From assembly GCF_030683065.1 (NCBI RefSeq), contig NZ_JAUXMX010000050.1, positions 62,001 to 126,000 of the forward strand: a stretch of 64,000 nt of DNA, given 5' to 3'. A model generated the notes under the pieces. That model was given only the letters and a program-made list of their open reading frames with translations, was not told the DNA's origin and searched no databases. The translations under genes were made by a program, and so were the position numbers. Positions 53,548 to 64,000 of the stretch are shown here, piece by piece; the first letter of the stretch is position 1, and the number at the start of each line of letters is the position of its first letter. The stretch comes from Pseudomonas sp. (GTDB lineage: Bacteria; Pseudomonadota; Gammaproteobacteria; Pseudomonadales; Pseudomonadaceae).

Positions 53548-54318
53548 TCAACCAGGCCCGGCATCCGCTGCAGTTGCTCGCTTATCCGGTGGCAAGTAAG
53601 TCTTGAGCATTTGCTCGATAATGCGCGGGTTGATCCCATCCTGGATGGCCAGCAGGGCGTCGATCCACAACGCCTGCATGCGCGCCTCCTCGGTCATGCG
53701 CAAGTTGAGTTTGTCCGCCAGAGGCAGGCACAGCATGGTCGCCAGCATGGCGCCGTACAAGGTAGTGAGCAGGGCAACGGCCATGGCAGGGCCGATGGAC
53801 TTGGGGTCTTCCATGTTGGCCAGCATCTGCACCAGCCCGACCAAGGTGCCGATCATGCCCATGGCCGGGCCAACATCACCCATGGCAGTGAACACCTTGG
53901 CGCCCCAGCGGTTGCGATCCAGGGTCAACAGGCGCTCTTTCTCCAGAAAGGTGCGAATGGTGTCATGGCTTTGACCGTCGATCATCAACTGGATGCCGGA
54001 CTTGAGAAAGGGCGAGCTGATCTCACGATCTTCCAAGGCCAACACACCTTCCTTGCGCGCAACCATGGCGATCTCAATCAGCTCGACAATGGTTTCCTCA
54101 ACGCTGGGCAGACGGAACTTGAAAGCCCGCGTCGCCACTTTGAAAGCACCGAAGAACTGCTTGATGCTGAACTTCATCAACACCACAAACAGACTGCCAA
54201 GGATCACGATCATCAACGATGGAACGTTGAAAAACATGCCACTGGAAGCGCCTAGGAAGATGGTCGCGCCAATAATCCCGAAAGCGCCGAGTAAACCGAT
54301 AAGCGTGGCTAAATCCAC
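53548..54318 (-). CDS. pomA: Flagellar motor stator protein PomA (MotA family)
   Basis: A 256-residue four-helix stator subunit. MDLATLIGL at the start, GSLFVVLMKFSIKQFFGAFK, GDVGPAMGMIGTLVGLVQML and IGPAMAVALLTTLYGAML follow Vibrio PomA closely, pointing to sodium-driven torque. Starts at GTG 54318 with AAGGA upstream. pomB follows after 15 bases. No other flagellar gene is near; a FliA-type promoter was looked for and not found convincingly. Confidence 0.93.
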   Translation of the reverse strand: MDLATLIGLLGAFGIIGATIFLGASSGMFFNVPSLMIVILGSLFVVLMKFSIKQFFGAFKVATRAFKFRLPSVEETIVELIEIAMVARKEGVLALEDREISSPFLKSGIQLMIDGQSHDTIRTFLEKERLLTLDRNRWGAKVFTAMGDVGPAMGMIGTLVGLVQMLANMEDPKSIGPAMAVALLTTLYGAMLATMLCLPLADKLNLRMTEEARMQALWIDALLAIQDGINPRIIEQMLKTYLPPDKRATAADAGPG

Positions 54319-54771
54319 CTTGATTCCTTAATGCGAGATCAACGCTCGGCAAGACCCGTGCATTTTTTTAATTTGGCGAGTCTATCCGACAAAAGATCAA
54401 CTGGAATACTGAAAAATAGGGCAAAAGGCCAATTTTTTGGCTCTGCCGCCGCGGGCTTGATCCATGCCTTGCTTAAGGGACGACCAAGCGGCATTGCACT
54501 TTAGTTGCGAAACGTTGTCCGCGCACGCGCTAGTTCTCGCGAATCAATCCCCCCCGTGCAAGTAGCCAGCGCGCGGCGCCTGCGGACGGAATTGCGGCAT
54601 GCATCAGCGCAGATCGGCGCGAGGTTGCACTGTGCGCAGCGCAGTCCTGTTGGCAGCAGCAGACCTCGCTGGACGTCGTCACACTGCCGTCAAGGCATGC
54701 CCGGAACCCAACCGGCTTAACGCCTGGCAACACGCCGCGGCGAAACAGACAATTTCTTGACGTCAATTTAC
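54319..54771. other. Gap between pomA and azoR terminator, no gene seen
   Basis: Frames here are short and lack start signals. The part next to pomA is AT-rich (TTTTTTTAATTTGG) and presumably includes its promoter. The rest is GC-rich without recognisable repeats. Confidence 0.5.
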
Positions 54772-54800
54772 AAAAAAAGCCAGACACCTAGGTGCCTGGC
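54772..54800 (-). terminator. Rho-independent terminator of azoR
   Basis: On the minus strand GCCAGGCACC (54800-54791) pairs with GGTGTCTGGC (54788-54779) with one G-U pair, and is followed by seven T residues. It lies about 30 bases after the azoR stop. Confidence 0.9.
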
Positions 54801-54831
54801 CGTATCCAAGGAGCCATAGATACAAACGTAA

Positions 54832-55431
54832 TCAGATGAGTTCAGCCAACTGCGCCTTGGCCTCGGCCAGGCCTTTTTCCATGAAGTCAGCACCCAGGTT
54901 GAGGCCTTCTGCATGGATGAAGCTGACGTCATGAATGCCGATAAAAGCCAACACCTGGCGCAGGTAGGGTTCCTGATGATCCATGTTGCCCCCGGCGTAG
55001 ATACCGCCACGGGCCGTCAGGACGAAAGCCCGCTTGCCAGTGAGCAAACCTTGCGGCCCGGTTTCGCTGTACTTGAACGTGACGCCGGCACGCAGCACAT
55101 GATCCAGCCAGGCCTTCAGGGTGCTGGGGATTGCGAAGTTGTACATAGGCGCGGCCAGCACCAGCACATCGGCAGCCAGCACTTCATCGGTTAGCGTGTT
55201 GGACAGGGCCAAAGCCGCTTGCTCTGCAAGGCTGTGCTGGTCGGCTGGAGTCATCCAGCCACCGAGAAGGTTGGCGTCCAGATGCGGAACTTGATCGACC
55301 GCCAGGTCGCGAACCTGAATCTGATCGGCCGGGTGAGCGGCTTGCCACCGGGCAATGAATTGCTCGGTAAGCTGACGCGAAACCGAGCCCTGTTGGCGGG
55401 CGCTGCTTTCGATTACCAGAACATTGGACAT
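54832..55431 (-). CDS. azoR: FMN-dependent NADH-azoreductase
   Basis: A 199-residue flavodoxin-like enzyme that reduces azo compounds and quinones with NADH. VIESSARQQGSVSR binds FMN phosphate, and APMYNFAIPSTLKAWLDHV, FKYSETGPQGLL and TARGG are family blocks. GGAG seven bases upstream supports ATG 55431. Monocistronic with a clear terminator. Confidence 0.93.
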   Translation of the reverse strand: MSNVLVIESSARQQGSVSRQLTEQFIARWQAAHPADQIQVRDLAVDQVPHLDANLLGGWMTPADQHSLAEQAALALSNTLTDEVLAADVLVLAAPMYNFAIPSTLKAWLDHVLRAGVTFKYSETGPQGLLTGKRAFVLTARGGIYAGGNMDHQEPYLRQVLAFIGIHDVSFIHAEGLNLGADFMEKGLAEAKAQLAELI

Positions 55432-55710
55432 GTTGTGCTCCATCAGAGGTTGATTAACGTCGATGGTGCAAAGGGTAGTGACGCAGCAATCGATTAAAAA
55501 GTGCAAATAACAGCTTCCACCTATCGATAAAATTGATTTATAAAACACCCAATACTGGCGCCCGTCCAGAAATAGGGATTTATGCAGGCAGGACTGCGAA
55601 GAACGACTGGTTGCTCTTGTTGGGCTGCGTTCCTCAGCGCCAACTTACAATTTGTGCTTGATTGCCATTCGGGTACAGACGCCTAGGCTCTGCATTGAGC
55701 GGCCAGCGGT

Positions 55711-56025
55711 TTACTTCAGGCCACAGGTTAGCTGCACGCGAAGTTTGATGATGCTACGGGCGAATTTTACGGTCAGGTTGCTGTTTTGCCCCGGCGCCAA
55801 CAACACCTGGCGGGTGCGCGGAGCCTCAGGACCGTTGCGGAACACCGCCTTGCACTCAGCCTCGGTCTGGCCATAGTTGTAGAGCAGCACCGCGGCCATG
55901 TTGTGATCGATTTCCTGGGAGGTGACTGACACTTCGGCACCGTTGAACTGTTTTTCCAGCTCGATCGGATAAGCGAAAGCAACCAGCGGCAACAGTGCGA
56001 TCAAGGCACAGCAAACGTTTTTCAT
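55711..56025 (-). CDS. Conserved small periplasmic protein, 104 residues
   Basis: A 104-residue protein with a signal peptide (residues 1-18, AFA-YPI) and a mature beta-rich domain of about 86 residues with two cysteines (AECKAVF and LTCGLK) that may form a disulfide. It is conserved in Pseudomonas but has no function I can name. Monocistronic. Confidence 0.75.
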   Translation of the reverse strand: MKNVCCALIALLPLVAFAYPIELEKQFNGAEVSVTSQEIDHNMAAVLLYNYGQTEAECKAVFRNGPEAPRTRQVLLAPGQNSNLTVKFARSIIKLRVQLTCGLK

Positions 56026-56075
56026 GCGGCAGTCTCCAACAAAGGACTGCCAGTTTAGAGCGAGTTCACCTCAGC

Positions 56076-56106
56076 GGCGGTGAAAATATTGCGCGCCGTC
56101 TCGCAA
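56076..56106. repeat. Shared intergenic repeat, copy B
   Basis: GGCGGTGAAAATATTGCGCG then CCGTCTCGCAA matches copy A at 52477 over about 30 bases. It lies between the 104-residue gene and the LysR gene, in a gap without other features. Confidence 0.6.
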
Positions 56107-56255
56107 TCGCCTCCACAGGTTCGCGGCAAGTTAAAGGCGGGGGCGTTTAGTGCGCTAAATGACCTCACTCAATACCGTTGCGGGCTGCGTGAAACGGTCG
56201 CCGTAGGCAAAAGCCTTTTGCAACCGCTCACGACGCGCATGTACAGGAGAAGATA

Positions 56256-57182
56256 ATGAAAGCCCCCCGCGTGACCCTTGACCAGTGGCGAACCTTGCAG
56301 GCCGTAGTCGATCAGGGCGGCTTTGCCCAGGCCGCCGAGTTACTGCATCGCTCGCAATCCTCGGTCAGCTACACCGTGGCCCGCATGCAGGAACAGCTCG
56401 GCGTGCCGCTGCTGCGCATCGAGGGCCGTAAAGCCGTGCTCACCGAGGCCGGCGACGTGCTGTTGCGTCGCTCAAGGCAACTGGTCAAACAGGCCAGCCA
56501 ACTCGAAGACCTGGCCTTTAACATGGACCAGGGCTGGGAAGCCGAAGTGCGTCTGGTAGTTGACGCCGCCTACCCGACCGCTCGCCTGATCCGGGCGCTG
56601 GCCGCTTTCATCCCGCAGAGTCGCGGCTGCCGCGTACGCCTGCGCGAGGAAGTCCTGTCAGGTGTCGAAGAAGTGCTGCTCGAAGGCACCGCAGACCTGG
56701 CCATCAGCAGCCTGCCCATGGTTGGCTACCTGGGCCATGAACTCAGCGAAGTGGAATTCGTCGCAGTTGCCCACCCCGACCACCCGCTGCACAAGATGCA
56801 ACGCAAACTGACCTTCGAGGATTTACAGAACCAGTTGCAGGTGGTGATTCGCGACTCGGGGCGCAGCAAACCGCGCGACGTCGGCTGGCTAGGCGCCGAA
56901 CAACGCTGGACGGTCAGCAGCCTGTCGACAGCGGCCTATTTTGTCAGCAGCGGGCTAGGCTTCGCCTGGCTACCGCGCCATCAGATCGATAGAGAATTGA
57001 GCGCTGGCATCCTGAAAACCCTGGAGCTGGAACAGGGCGGCTCCAATCACCCACGCTTTACCCTCTACAGCCACAAGGACAAAAGCCTGGGGCCGGCCAG
57101 CCAGATTCTTGTAAACCTGATCAAGAACTTCGACGCGGCACCACTCAATGCGCCCTTCGCCGCGCCTCAATCCGCCAACTAA
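56256..57182 (+). CDS. LysR-family transcriptional regulator
   Basis: A 308-residue regulator: N-terminal winged helix (VTLDQWRTLQAVVDQGGFAQAAELLHRSQSSVSYTVARMQ, split over residues 6-45) and a substrate-binding domain. GAGAAG lies before ATG 56256. Hydrolase and cyclophilin genes follow on the same strand; whether the regulator acts on them is unknown. Effector unknown. Confidence 0.93.
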   Translation: MKAPRVTLDQWRTLQAVVDQGGFAQAAELLHRSQSSVSYTVARMQEQLGVPLLRIEGRKAVLTEAGDVLLRRSRQLVKQASQLEDLAFNMDQGWEAEVRLVVDAAYPTARLIRALAAFIPQSRGCRVRLREEVLSGVEEVLLEGTADLAISSLPMVGYLGHELSEVEFVAVAHPDHPLHKMQRKLTFEDLQNQLQVVIRDSGRSKPRDVGWLGAEQRWTVSSLSTAAYFVSSGLGFAWLPRHQIDRELSAGILKTLELEQGGSNHPRFTLYSHKDKSLGPASQILVNLIKNFDAAPLNAPFAAPQSAN

Positions 57183-57220
57183 ATCCGCCAACTGAGTCAG
57201 CCAACTGACGGGAATCATCC

Positions 57221-58048
57221 ATGTCCTACTTCGATAACGACGGTTGCCAACTGCACTACGAGGAATACGGCAAGGGCACGCCGGTACTGCTGGTGCATGG
57301 CCTGGGTTCGAGCACCCGCGACTGGGAATATCAGATCCCCGAACTGGCGGCGCACTACCGCGTGATCGCCATCGACATCCGCGGGCACGGCCGCTCGGAC
57401 AAGCCGCGCGAACGCTACAGCATCGCCGGTTTCGCCGAAGACGTGAGCGCGCTGATCGAGCACCTGGGGCTGGACAGGGTGCATCTGGTGGGCATTTCCA
57501 TGGGCGGGATGATCGGCTTCCAACTGGGCGTCGAGCGCCCCGAACTGCTGAAAAGCCTGACCATCGTCAACAGCGGCCCGGAAGTGAAGGCGAAAAGCCC
57601 ACGCGACTTCCTGGAAATTGCCAAACGCTGGAGCCTGTCACGCCTGCTCAGCCTCGACACCATCTCCAAGGCGCTGGGCAAACTGTTGTTTCCCAAGCCC
57701 GAGCAAGCCGAGCTGCGGCGCAAGATCGAAGAGCGCTGGCCGCTCAACGACAAGCGCGCCTACCTGGCCAGCCTCGACGCCATAATTGGCTGGGGAGTAC
57801 GGGAACGCCTGGCACGCATTACCTGTCCGACTCTGGTGATCGCCGCCGATCGCGACTACACCCCGGTTGCGCAGAAAGAGGCCTACGTCAGGGAAATGCC
57901 CAATGCGCGCCTGCTGGTGATCGAAGATTCGCGCCACGCCACACCACTGGATCAACCGCAACGCTTCAACAGCAGCCTGCTGGCCTTCCTCGAAGAAGTC
58001 GAACAGACTGCCCACACTGCCCTCAACAAGGATCAACAAGCATGCTGA
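57221..58048 (+). CDS. Alpha/beta hydrolase (serine esterase type)
   Basis: A 275-residue hydrolase: oxyanion motif [10 protein letters not shown], nucleophile Ser93 in GISMGG, probable acid Asp210 or Asp212 in AADRDYTP, and His239 in DSRHATP. Close in form to 3-oxoadipate enol-lactonase-like enzymes, but the substrate is unknown. The stop overlaps the ppiA start by seven bases, suggesting co-translation. Confidence 0.9.
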   Translation: MSYFDNDGCQLHYEEYGKGTPVLLVHGLGSSTRDWEYQIPELAAHYRVIAIDIRGHGRSDKPRERYSIAGFAEDVSALIEHLGLDRVHLVGISMGGMIGFQLGVERPELLKSLTIVNSGPEVKAKSPRDFLEIAKRWSLSRLLSLDTISKALGKLLFPKPEQAELRRKIEERWPLNDKRAYLASLDAIIGWGVRERLARITCPTLVIAADRDYTPVAQKEAYVREMPNARLLVIEDSRHATPLDQPQRFNSSLLAFLEEVEQTAHTALNKDQQAC

Positions 58049-58596
58049 AAAAACTCGCCCTCGCCGCCTGCACCGTACTGTTTGCCAGCAGCCTGCTGGC
58101 CGCGGAAAACCCGAAGGTACTGCTGACCACCAGCCTCGGTGAAATCGAAATCGAGCTGAATGCGGAAAAAGCACCCGTCAGCGTGGAAAACTTCCTCGCC
58201 TACGTGGACAGCGGTTACTACGCAGGCACCCAATTTCACCGGGTAATCCCGGGGTTCATGGTGCAAGGCGGTGGCTTCGATGCCGGCATGCAACAGAAGC
58301 AGACACAAGCCGCGATCAAGAACGAAGCCGACAACGGCCTGCACAACGTACGCGGCACCCTGGCCATGGCGCGCACCCAGGTGCGGGATTCCGCTACCAG
58401 CCAGTTCTTTATCAACCACAAGGACAACGCCTTCCTCGACCACAGCTCGCGCGACTTCGGCTATGCGGTGTTCGGCAAGGTGACACGCGGTATGGATGTG
58501 GTCGACAAGATCGCCCAGGTGCCAACCAGCAATCGCGGCGGCCACCAGAACGTACCGCGCGAGCCAGTGCTGATTACCGAAGCCAAGCGCCTCTGA
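58042..58596 (+). CDS. ppiA: Periplasmic peptidyl-prolyl cis-trans isomerase A
   Basis: A 184-residue cyclophilin with a signal peptide (residues 1-20, LLA-AEN). Catalytic residues are in [14 protein letters not shown] (Arg) and ATSQFFIN (Gln, Phe); the W/H region is [17 protein letters not shown]. It assists folding of exported proteins. ATG 58042 overlaps the hydrolase stop; a longer frame from 57244 is an artefact. Confidence 0.95.
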   Translation: MLKKLALAACTVLFASSLLAAENPKVLLTTSLGEIEIELNAEKAPVSVENFLAYVDSGYYAGTQFHRVIPGFMVQGGGFDAGMQQKQTQAAIKNEADNGLHNVRGTLAMARTQVRDSATSQFFINHKDNAFLDHSSRDFGYAVFGKVTRGMDVVDKIAQVPTSNRGGHQNVPREPVLITEAKRL

Positions 58597-58723
58597 TCCA
58601 CCCCGCAGGGTGCGCATGACCCCAATGCCCACCCTGCGTATTCAGCCTCCATCTGCGCAACACCCGTGCCGGCAAACTGGCTAGAATCAGGCTCTTTTCC
58701 CTGACCTAGGCAGGCTGTCTGAC

Positions 58724-60556
<1,833 letters not shown>

Positions 60557-60612
60557 AACGCCGGTCGCGACCATGGGTCGCTAAGGTTGATGCGTATTGT
60601 CAGACTATCCTC

Positions 60613-60653
60613 CTGTAGGAGCGGGGGGGGCACCCAGCCCCATGCCCGCGAAT
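60613..60653. repeat. Degenerate REP upstream of the RAYT relic
   Basis: TGTAGGAGCGGG and CATGCCCGCGAA, the two arms of the REP found intact at 61220-61244, are here pushed apart by a run of eight Gs and extra bases. It lies just before the transposase-like gene. Confidence 0.6.
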
Positions 60654-60671
60654 TTCTCAAGGAGAACGCTT

Positions 60672-61137
60672 ATGGACGAGCATCCCTGCCACAAAAAACC
60701 CGGCCACGCGGCCTTACGCAAAGGCCGTGCATCGGTCTGCAGTACGGCTTATCTGATCACCACAACCAGCGAAAACCGACAACCGCTATTCACCCACTTC
60801 CCTGCGGCCTGCGCGGCCGCGCGCTGTTTCGAAGACAACAGCTTGCTCAGGGAGAGCCAGATGCTAGCCTGGGTGCTGATGCCCGACCACGCCCACTGGC
60901 TGTTGCAGCTTGGCGAGAAGGACAACCTCGGTGAGGTAATAGGCCGACAGTTCCCGCAACGCCAACCGAGCCCTGAATCGAACGGGCCCGCTCTGGTCAA
61001 AAGCCTTTCACGACCATGCCCTACGCGAAGAGGAAGACCTGCAAACAGTTGCCCGTTACATCGTGGCCAATCCATTGCGGGCAGGTTTGGTTGCACGGAT
61101 CGGCGATTATCCGTTCTGGAATGCCGTCTGGCTTTGA
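60672..61137 (+). pseudogene. REP-associated tyrosine transposase (RAYT), frameshifted
   Basis: The first part, from ATG 60672 with AAGGAG upstream, carries RAYT features including the HUH-type motif in MPDHAHWLLQLG. Near 60930-60945 the frame is lost. The C-terminal half continues in another frame (from about 60943), with the catalytic-Tyr block VARYIVANPLRAGL and the typical end YPFWNAVWL before TGA at 61135-61137. A single indel splits the gene. RAYTs act on flanking REP elements; such elements are present on both sides. Confidence 0.85.
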
Positions 61138-61172
61138 TAAGGCTCAGCGATGGTTGGTGTCTTCGATATCGA

Positions 61173-61244
61173 TTCGCGGGCATGGCCCGCTCCTACGGTA
61201 TGGAGGCGCGCTGTGCTTTTGTAGGAGCGGGCCATGCCCGCGAA
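61173..61244. repeat. Inverted REP pair (REPIN) after the RAYT relic
   Basis: TTCGCGGGCATGGCCCGCTCCTA (split; 61173-61195) and GTAGGAGCGGGCCATGCCCG... (61221-61244) are inverted copies separated by about 25 bases. This is the REPIN arrangement mobilised by RAYT proteins. It ends six bases before the stop of the convergent GNAT/FemAB-like gene. Confidence 0.8.
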
Positions 61245-61249
61245 AATCC

Positions 61250-62374
61250 TCAAGCCTGCCGATACGGCAACTGCCCGCGCGCGTCCTCGGCGTAGCCCTG
61301 CACACCTTGGCGCTCGTCCTGCAGAAAGTCGGCCACCGCCGCGCGCAAGCCCAGATGGCAGAGATAGTGCCAGGAGTGGGTGATCACCGGCTCAAAGCCG
61401 CGGATCAGCTTGTGCTCGCCCTGCGCACCGGCATCGAAACGTTGCAGCCCCTGAGCTATCGCATAATCCATGCCCTGGTAGAAACAGGTCTCGAAATGCA
61501 GCCGATCGAACTCCGCCAGGCAACCCCAATAGCGCCCATACAGGCTGTCGCCACCCATCAGGCTGAAGGCCATGGCCACCGGCCTGGCGCCTTGACGAGC
61601 CAATACCACGCGAATCATCTGCGGCATACGCTCGGCCAGCAGACTGAAGAAGGCACGCGTCAGGTAGGGCGACTGACCACGCACGCGGTAGGTATTGGCG
61701 TAGCACAGGTAGACGAAATCCCACTCCAGCTCGCTCAGCTGATGGCCCTCACGCCAGTCAAACTCGATGCCCTGCCCCGCCACCTGTTCGCGTTCCTTGC
61801 GCATCTGCTTGCGCTTGCGCGAACTGAGCGCATCGAGAAAATCCTGGAAATCCCGATAGCCGCGGTTGTGCCAGTGGTATTGGCAGCCCAGGCGCTGCAA
61901 CCAACCCTCGCGCCCCTGCAGCAGCGCATCATCGGCCGGGCTGGTGAAATTGATATGCAGGCTCGACAACCCTTGCTGCGCCAGGCTCGCACTTAACTCA
62001 TCGAGCAACTGCCCGACCGCAAGGGGATCGCCGAGCAAACGCTGCCCCCCCACCGGCGAGAACGGAATGGCACCCAGCAGCTTGGGGTAATAGTCGATGC
62101 CCGCCCGGTGACAGGCATCCGCCCAGCCGTGGTCGAACACATACTCGCCATAGGAGTGGCTTTTTATATAGGCCGGCATAGCCGCCAGCAGTTGCCCCTG
62201 GCCGTCGTGCAACAGCCGATGCGCCGCCTGCCAGCCGCTTCGCCCGCCAACGCTACCGCTGTCTTCCAGGGCCGAGAGAAAGGCGTGTCGCAGAAAGGGC
62301 TGCTCACTGGCCGACAGAGCGTCCCAGCTCGCTGCCGGCAAGCAGCACATGGAATCTGCGAGCAGAAGAGTCAT
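61250..62374 (-). CDS. GNAT/FemAB-like (DUF482) protein
   Basis: A 374-residue protein of the peptidoglycan-biosynthesis-like GNAT family (DUF482): PFLRHAFLSALEDSGSVG near the start, YCFDH-like GEYVFDHGWADA, SSRKRKQMRKERE, and YGRYWGCLAEFDRLHFETCFYQGMDYAI. Catalytic role unknown, perhaps aminoacyl transfer. ATG 62374 with GGAG upstream; the frame extends to 62503 without similarity. Confidence 0.85.
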   Translation of the reverse strand: MTLLLADSMCCLPAASWDALSASEQPFLRHAFLSALEDSGSVGGRSGWQAAHRLLHDGQGQLLAAMPAYIKSHSYGEYVFDHGWADACHRAGIDYYPKLLGAIPFSPVGGQRLLGDPLAVGQLLDELSASLAQQGLSSLHINFTSPADDALLQGREGWLQRLGCQYHWHNRGYRDFQDFLDALSSRKRKQMRKEREQVAGQGIEFDWREGHQLSELEWDFVYLCYANTYRVRGQSPYLTRAFFSLLAERMPQMIRVVLARQGARPVAMAFSLMGGDSLYGRYWGCLAEFDRLHFETCFYQGMDYAIAQGLQRFDAGAQGEHKLIRGFEPVITHSWHYLCHLGLRAAVADFLQDERQGVQGYAEDARGQLPYRQA

Positions 62375-62740
62375 AGCAAGCTCCGAAGGAAATTTCCCGA
62401 GGGGACAGCTCCGGTACTCCACGAACGAAACGGAACAGGCCCTGAAAGTCGCCAAGCATGATGCAGTCGCACGCGAGTCACCACAACTCGAAACCATCCT
62501 CAAAGCTTACTAATCAACGTATGAAGTTCGGCCGCTCGGCCTTACCGCCGCCATATTGCACCCACCAACATGACCTGACGTGCAATGCAACTGCTTGATT
62601 CTGAAAAAGTTCCACTGACTCTGAAATGTCACACGACAGCAAACCTTCTGTCATATGGGCCTTCCATAATCGCCTCCGTCCAAACAGATGATGTCATGCC
62701 AATGGCAATGACGGCCTATCATAAACGAAGGGGTTTTTCA
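62375..62740. other. Promoter region between GNAT/FemAB gene and porin
   Basis: No gene is seen. TGTCAC (62627-62632) and TGTCAT (62649-62654) are 22 bases apart, twice a helical turn of 11, but a full Pho box is not formed. AAGGGG before ATG 62741 is the porin ribosome binding site. The porin promoter must lie here; its elements could not be fixed. Confidence 0.45.
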
Positions 62741-63838
62741 ATGAACATGAAGTTGATTGCGGTTGCTGTTGGTGCTGCTCTGTCGGTACCTGCCATAGCA
62801 ATGGCGGACGTGAGCATCTATGGCCGTGCGCATGTATCGGTTGATTACCTTGACGATGGTGCCAAGTACTCCGAAACCAACCTGTCGAGCAACTCCTCGC
62901 GCCTGGGTTTCAAAGGCGACAACCAAGTCAACCCGGACCTGAAAGCTTTCTTCCAGATCGAGCAACAGATCAACTTCACCACCGGCGCTTCGAACGGCGG
63001 TACAGATTTCGCCACTCGCGACACCTTCGTTGGCCTGAGCGGGAACTTCGGCGCGATTCAAGTCGGTCGTTTCGATAGCCCGTTCAAGGTGGCTCGTGGC
63101 CCCTTCAACATCTTCGGCGACCAAGTCGGCGACATGAACAACCTGGCACGCGTCACTGCCGGCCGCCTTGACGAGCGTTATGACAACACCATCCAGTACA
63201 CCACGCCTAGCTTCAATGGCTTCAACGCTAAAGTGGCCTACTCGATGTACAAGGGGCAGTCTCTCAACATCACAGATACCAATGCCAACAACGAAGATAG
63301 CGATGCTTTCAGCGCCTCGTTGAACTACATCGGTGGCCCGCTGGAAGCCTCTCTGGCCTACGAGCAGGTAGAAGAGGATGCTCTGCGTGGCGAGGCTGAC
63401 TCTATTCGCGCCGCTGCCGCCTACAAAATCACCGACACCTTCAAACTGGTCGGTTTCTACCAAACCACCGATTTCGACGGCTTTGATGCCACTACCAATA
63501 CTCAGCGTGATGCTGGCTCCTTCAACGTCTACGGCCTGGGTGGCGAATTCGCAATTGCCAAAAACACTGCCCTGAAAGCTACCTGGATGACCAATGACAG
63601 CGACGCCGAAAGCGCCGATGCTGACATGTGGGTTGTGGGTGTCGAGCACAAACTGGACAAAGCGGTACGCGTCTACGCCAACTACGCAGTAGTGGACAAC
63701 GATAAAAACGTTGCCTATTCCCCATGGGCACAGTCCCGCACTGCCACCCCTAGCAACCAGTCAATCGTCAATGGTGTGAACGAAGCACTTGGTGAAGAAG
63801 CTGCTGGCTTCACCGTAGGTCTGCGCTACGATTTCTAA
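62741..63838 (+). CDS. Gram-negative trimeric porin
   Basis: A 365-residue outer-membrane porin: signal (MNMKLIAVAVGAALSVPAIAMA, cleaved before DVSIYGRAHVS), 16-stranded barrel pattern, loop-3-type SPFKVARGPFNIFGDQVG, and a terminal Phe (GLRYDF). Codon use is strongly biased, fitting a major protein. Start at ATG 62741; ATG 62747 is possible. Confidence 0.92.
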   Translation: MNMKLIAVAVGAALSVPAIAMADVSIYGRAHVSVDYLDDGAKYSETNLSSNSSRLGFKGDNQVNPDLKAFFQIEQQINFTTGASNGGTDFATRDTFVGLSGNFGAIQVGRFDSPFKVARGPFNIFGDQVGDMNNLARVTAGRLDERYDNTIQYTTPSFNGFNAKVAYSMYKGQSLNITDTNANNEDSDAFSASLNYIGGPLEASLAYEQVEEDALRGEADSIRAAAAYKITDTFKLVGFYQTTDFDGFDATTNTQRDAGSFNVYGLGGEFAIAKNTALKATWMTNDSDAESADADMWVVGVEHKLDKAVRVYANYAVVDNDKNVAYSPWAQSRTATPSNQSIVNGVNEALGEEAAGFTVGLRYDF

Positions 63839-63862
63839 ATCCCCTCGCGGATTAGAATGAAA

Positions 63863-63903
63863 ACAAACCGGGCTGCTCCCTTTGGGACAGCCCGGTTTGT
63901 CAT
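63863..63903. terminator. Strong terminator hairpin after porin
   Basis: ACAAACCGGGCTG (63863-63875) pairs perfectly with CAGCCCGGTTTGT (63888-63900), 25 bases after the porin stop. An A-rich left flank means it may also end transcripts on the other strand. Confidence 0.85.
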
Positions 63904-63994
63904 TTAACTGACACTTATCAGTCTTATTATTGTTTTCGAAATGCAATCGACCCAACCGCCGAGTACCGGCGAGCCTTCGTAATTAGGAGTTTCC

Positions 63995-64000
63995 ATGCGC
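63995..64000 (+). CDS. Start of a further gene, cut by window end
   Basis: ATG 63995 follows AGGAGTTTCC, a good ribosome binding site. Only two codons are visible (Met-Arg), so the product cannot be named. Confidence 0.4.

Noticed and set aside
54340..54430. FliA (sigma-28) promoter upstream of pomA
   Set aside because: GTCGGATA resembles the -10 element, but no TAAA-type -35 element is at the proper distance.
57244..58041. Upstream extension of the ppiA frame
   Set aside because: It is a shadow of the hydrolase gene in another frame; ppiA begins with its signal peptide at 58042.
60597..61295. One intact 232-residue gene over the RAYT region
   Set aside because: The frame after about 60945 has no transposase features; these appear in another frame, so the gene is broken.
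62627..62667. Pho box upstream of the porin
   Set aside because: TGTCAC and TGTCAT are 22 bases apart without the middle unit, and the next candidate is 13 rather than 11 bases away.

Overview
The window looks like a chromosomal segment of a Pseudomonas species. Gene order and protein sequences through the housekeeping block (murI, moeB, prmC, prfA, hemA, TPR lipoprotein, lolB, ispE, tRNA-Gln, prs, rplY, pth, ychF) are those of the genus. The DNA is GC-rich, with palindromic intergenic repeats and a REP-associated transposase relic. A Vibrio-type PomA/PomB stator, a short LOV photoreceptor and a photolyase-linked lipid cluster suggest a free-living, probably aquatic lineage. I saw no prophage, CRISPR array or large genomic island.

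Layout. 1-6320: tightly overlapping run of photolyase (5' end outside the window), NTF2-like protein, SDR, FAD oxidoreductase, DUF1365, Cfa-like methyltransferase and DUF2878 membrane protein; it resembles clusters induced by light or singlet oxygen. 6456-7523: a cysteine-cluster protein and a PagL lipid A deacylase. 7638-12526 (minus): murI, moeB, prmC, prfA, hemA. 12715-19672 (plus): TPR lipoprotein, lolB, ispE, two identical tRNA-Gln genes, prs, rplY, pth, ychF. 19713-21358: a terminator, a structured leader carrying a 22-codon ORF, and a ferric-reductase-like flavoprotein.

21470-23691: a metal-type cassette in which a His-rich protein, a HupE/UreJ-like membrane protein and a membrane-anchored periplasmic protein are divergent from a CsoR/RcnR-family repressor, with a G/C-tract palindrome between them. 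23808-29352: dsbG, a TlpA-like thioredoxin and dsbD, divergent from an OmpR-type regulator and sensor kinase that match the copper-responsive DsbRS system of P. aeruginosa. 29727-35414: an I78 inhibitor lipoprotein, a PhhR/TyrR-type sigma-54 activator, an acyl-CoA-type SDR, and an aldolase/hydrolase/DUF1569 operon. 35667-49999: mixed accessory and housekeeping genes including flavodoxin, short LOV protein, PilZ-like protein, diguanylate cyclase, exported MsrB and MsrA, S1-domain protein, PQQ-type sugar dehydrogenase and a DEAD-box helicase. 49969-64000: tandem cupin, two EamA transporters, pomB and pomA, azoreductase, LysR regulator, hydrolase, exported cyclophilin, ABC exporter, frameshifted RAYT with flanking REPs, FemAB/GNAT-like protein, a major porin, and the first codons of a further gene.

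The best candidates for something little described are the metal cassette with its repressor and operator (21470-23691), the structured 22-codon ORF leader (19829-19923), the photolyase/modified-lipid operon, and a short LOV protein with a mixed set of flavin-phosphate residues divergent from a flavodoxin. No homology search could be run. Family names rest on recognised motifs and gene order.
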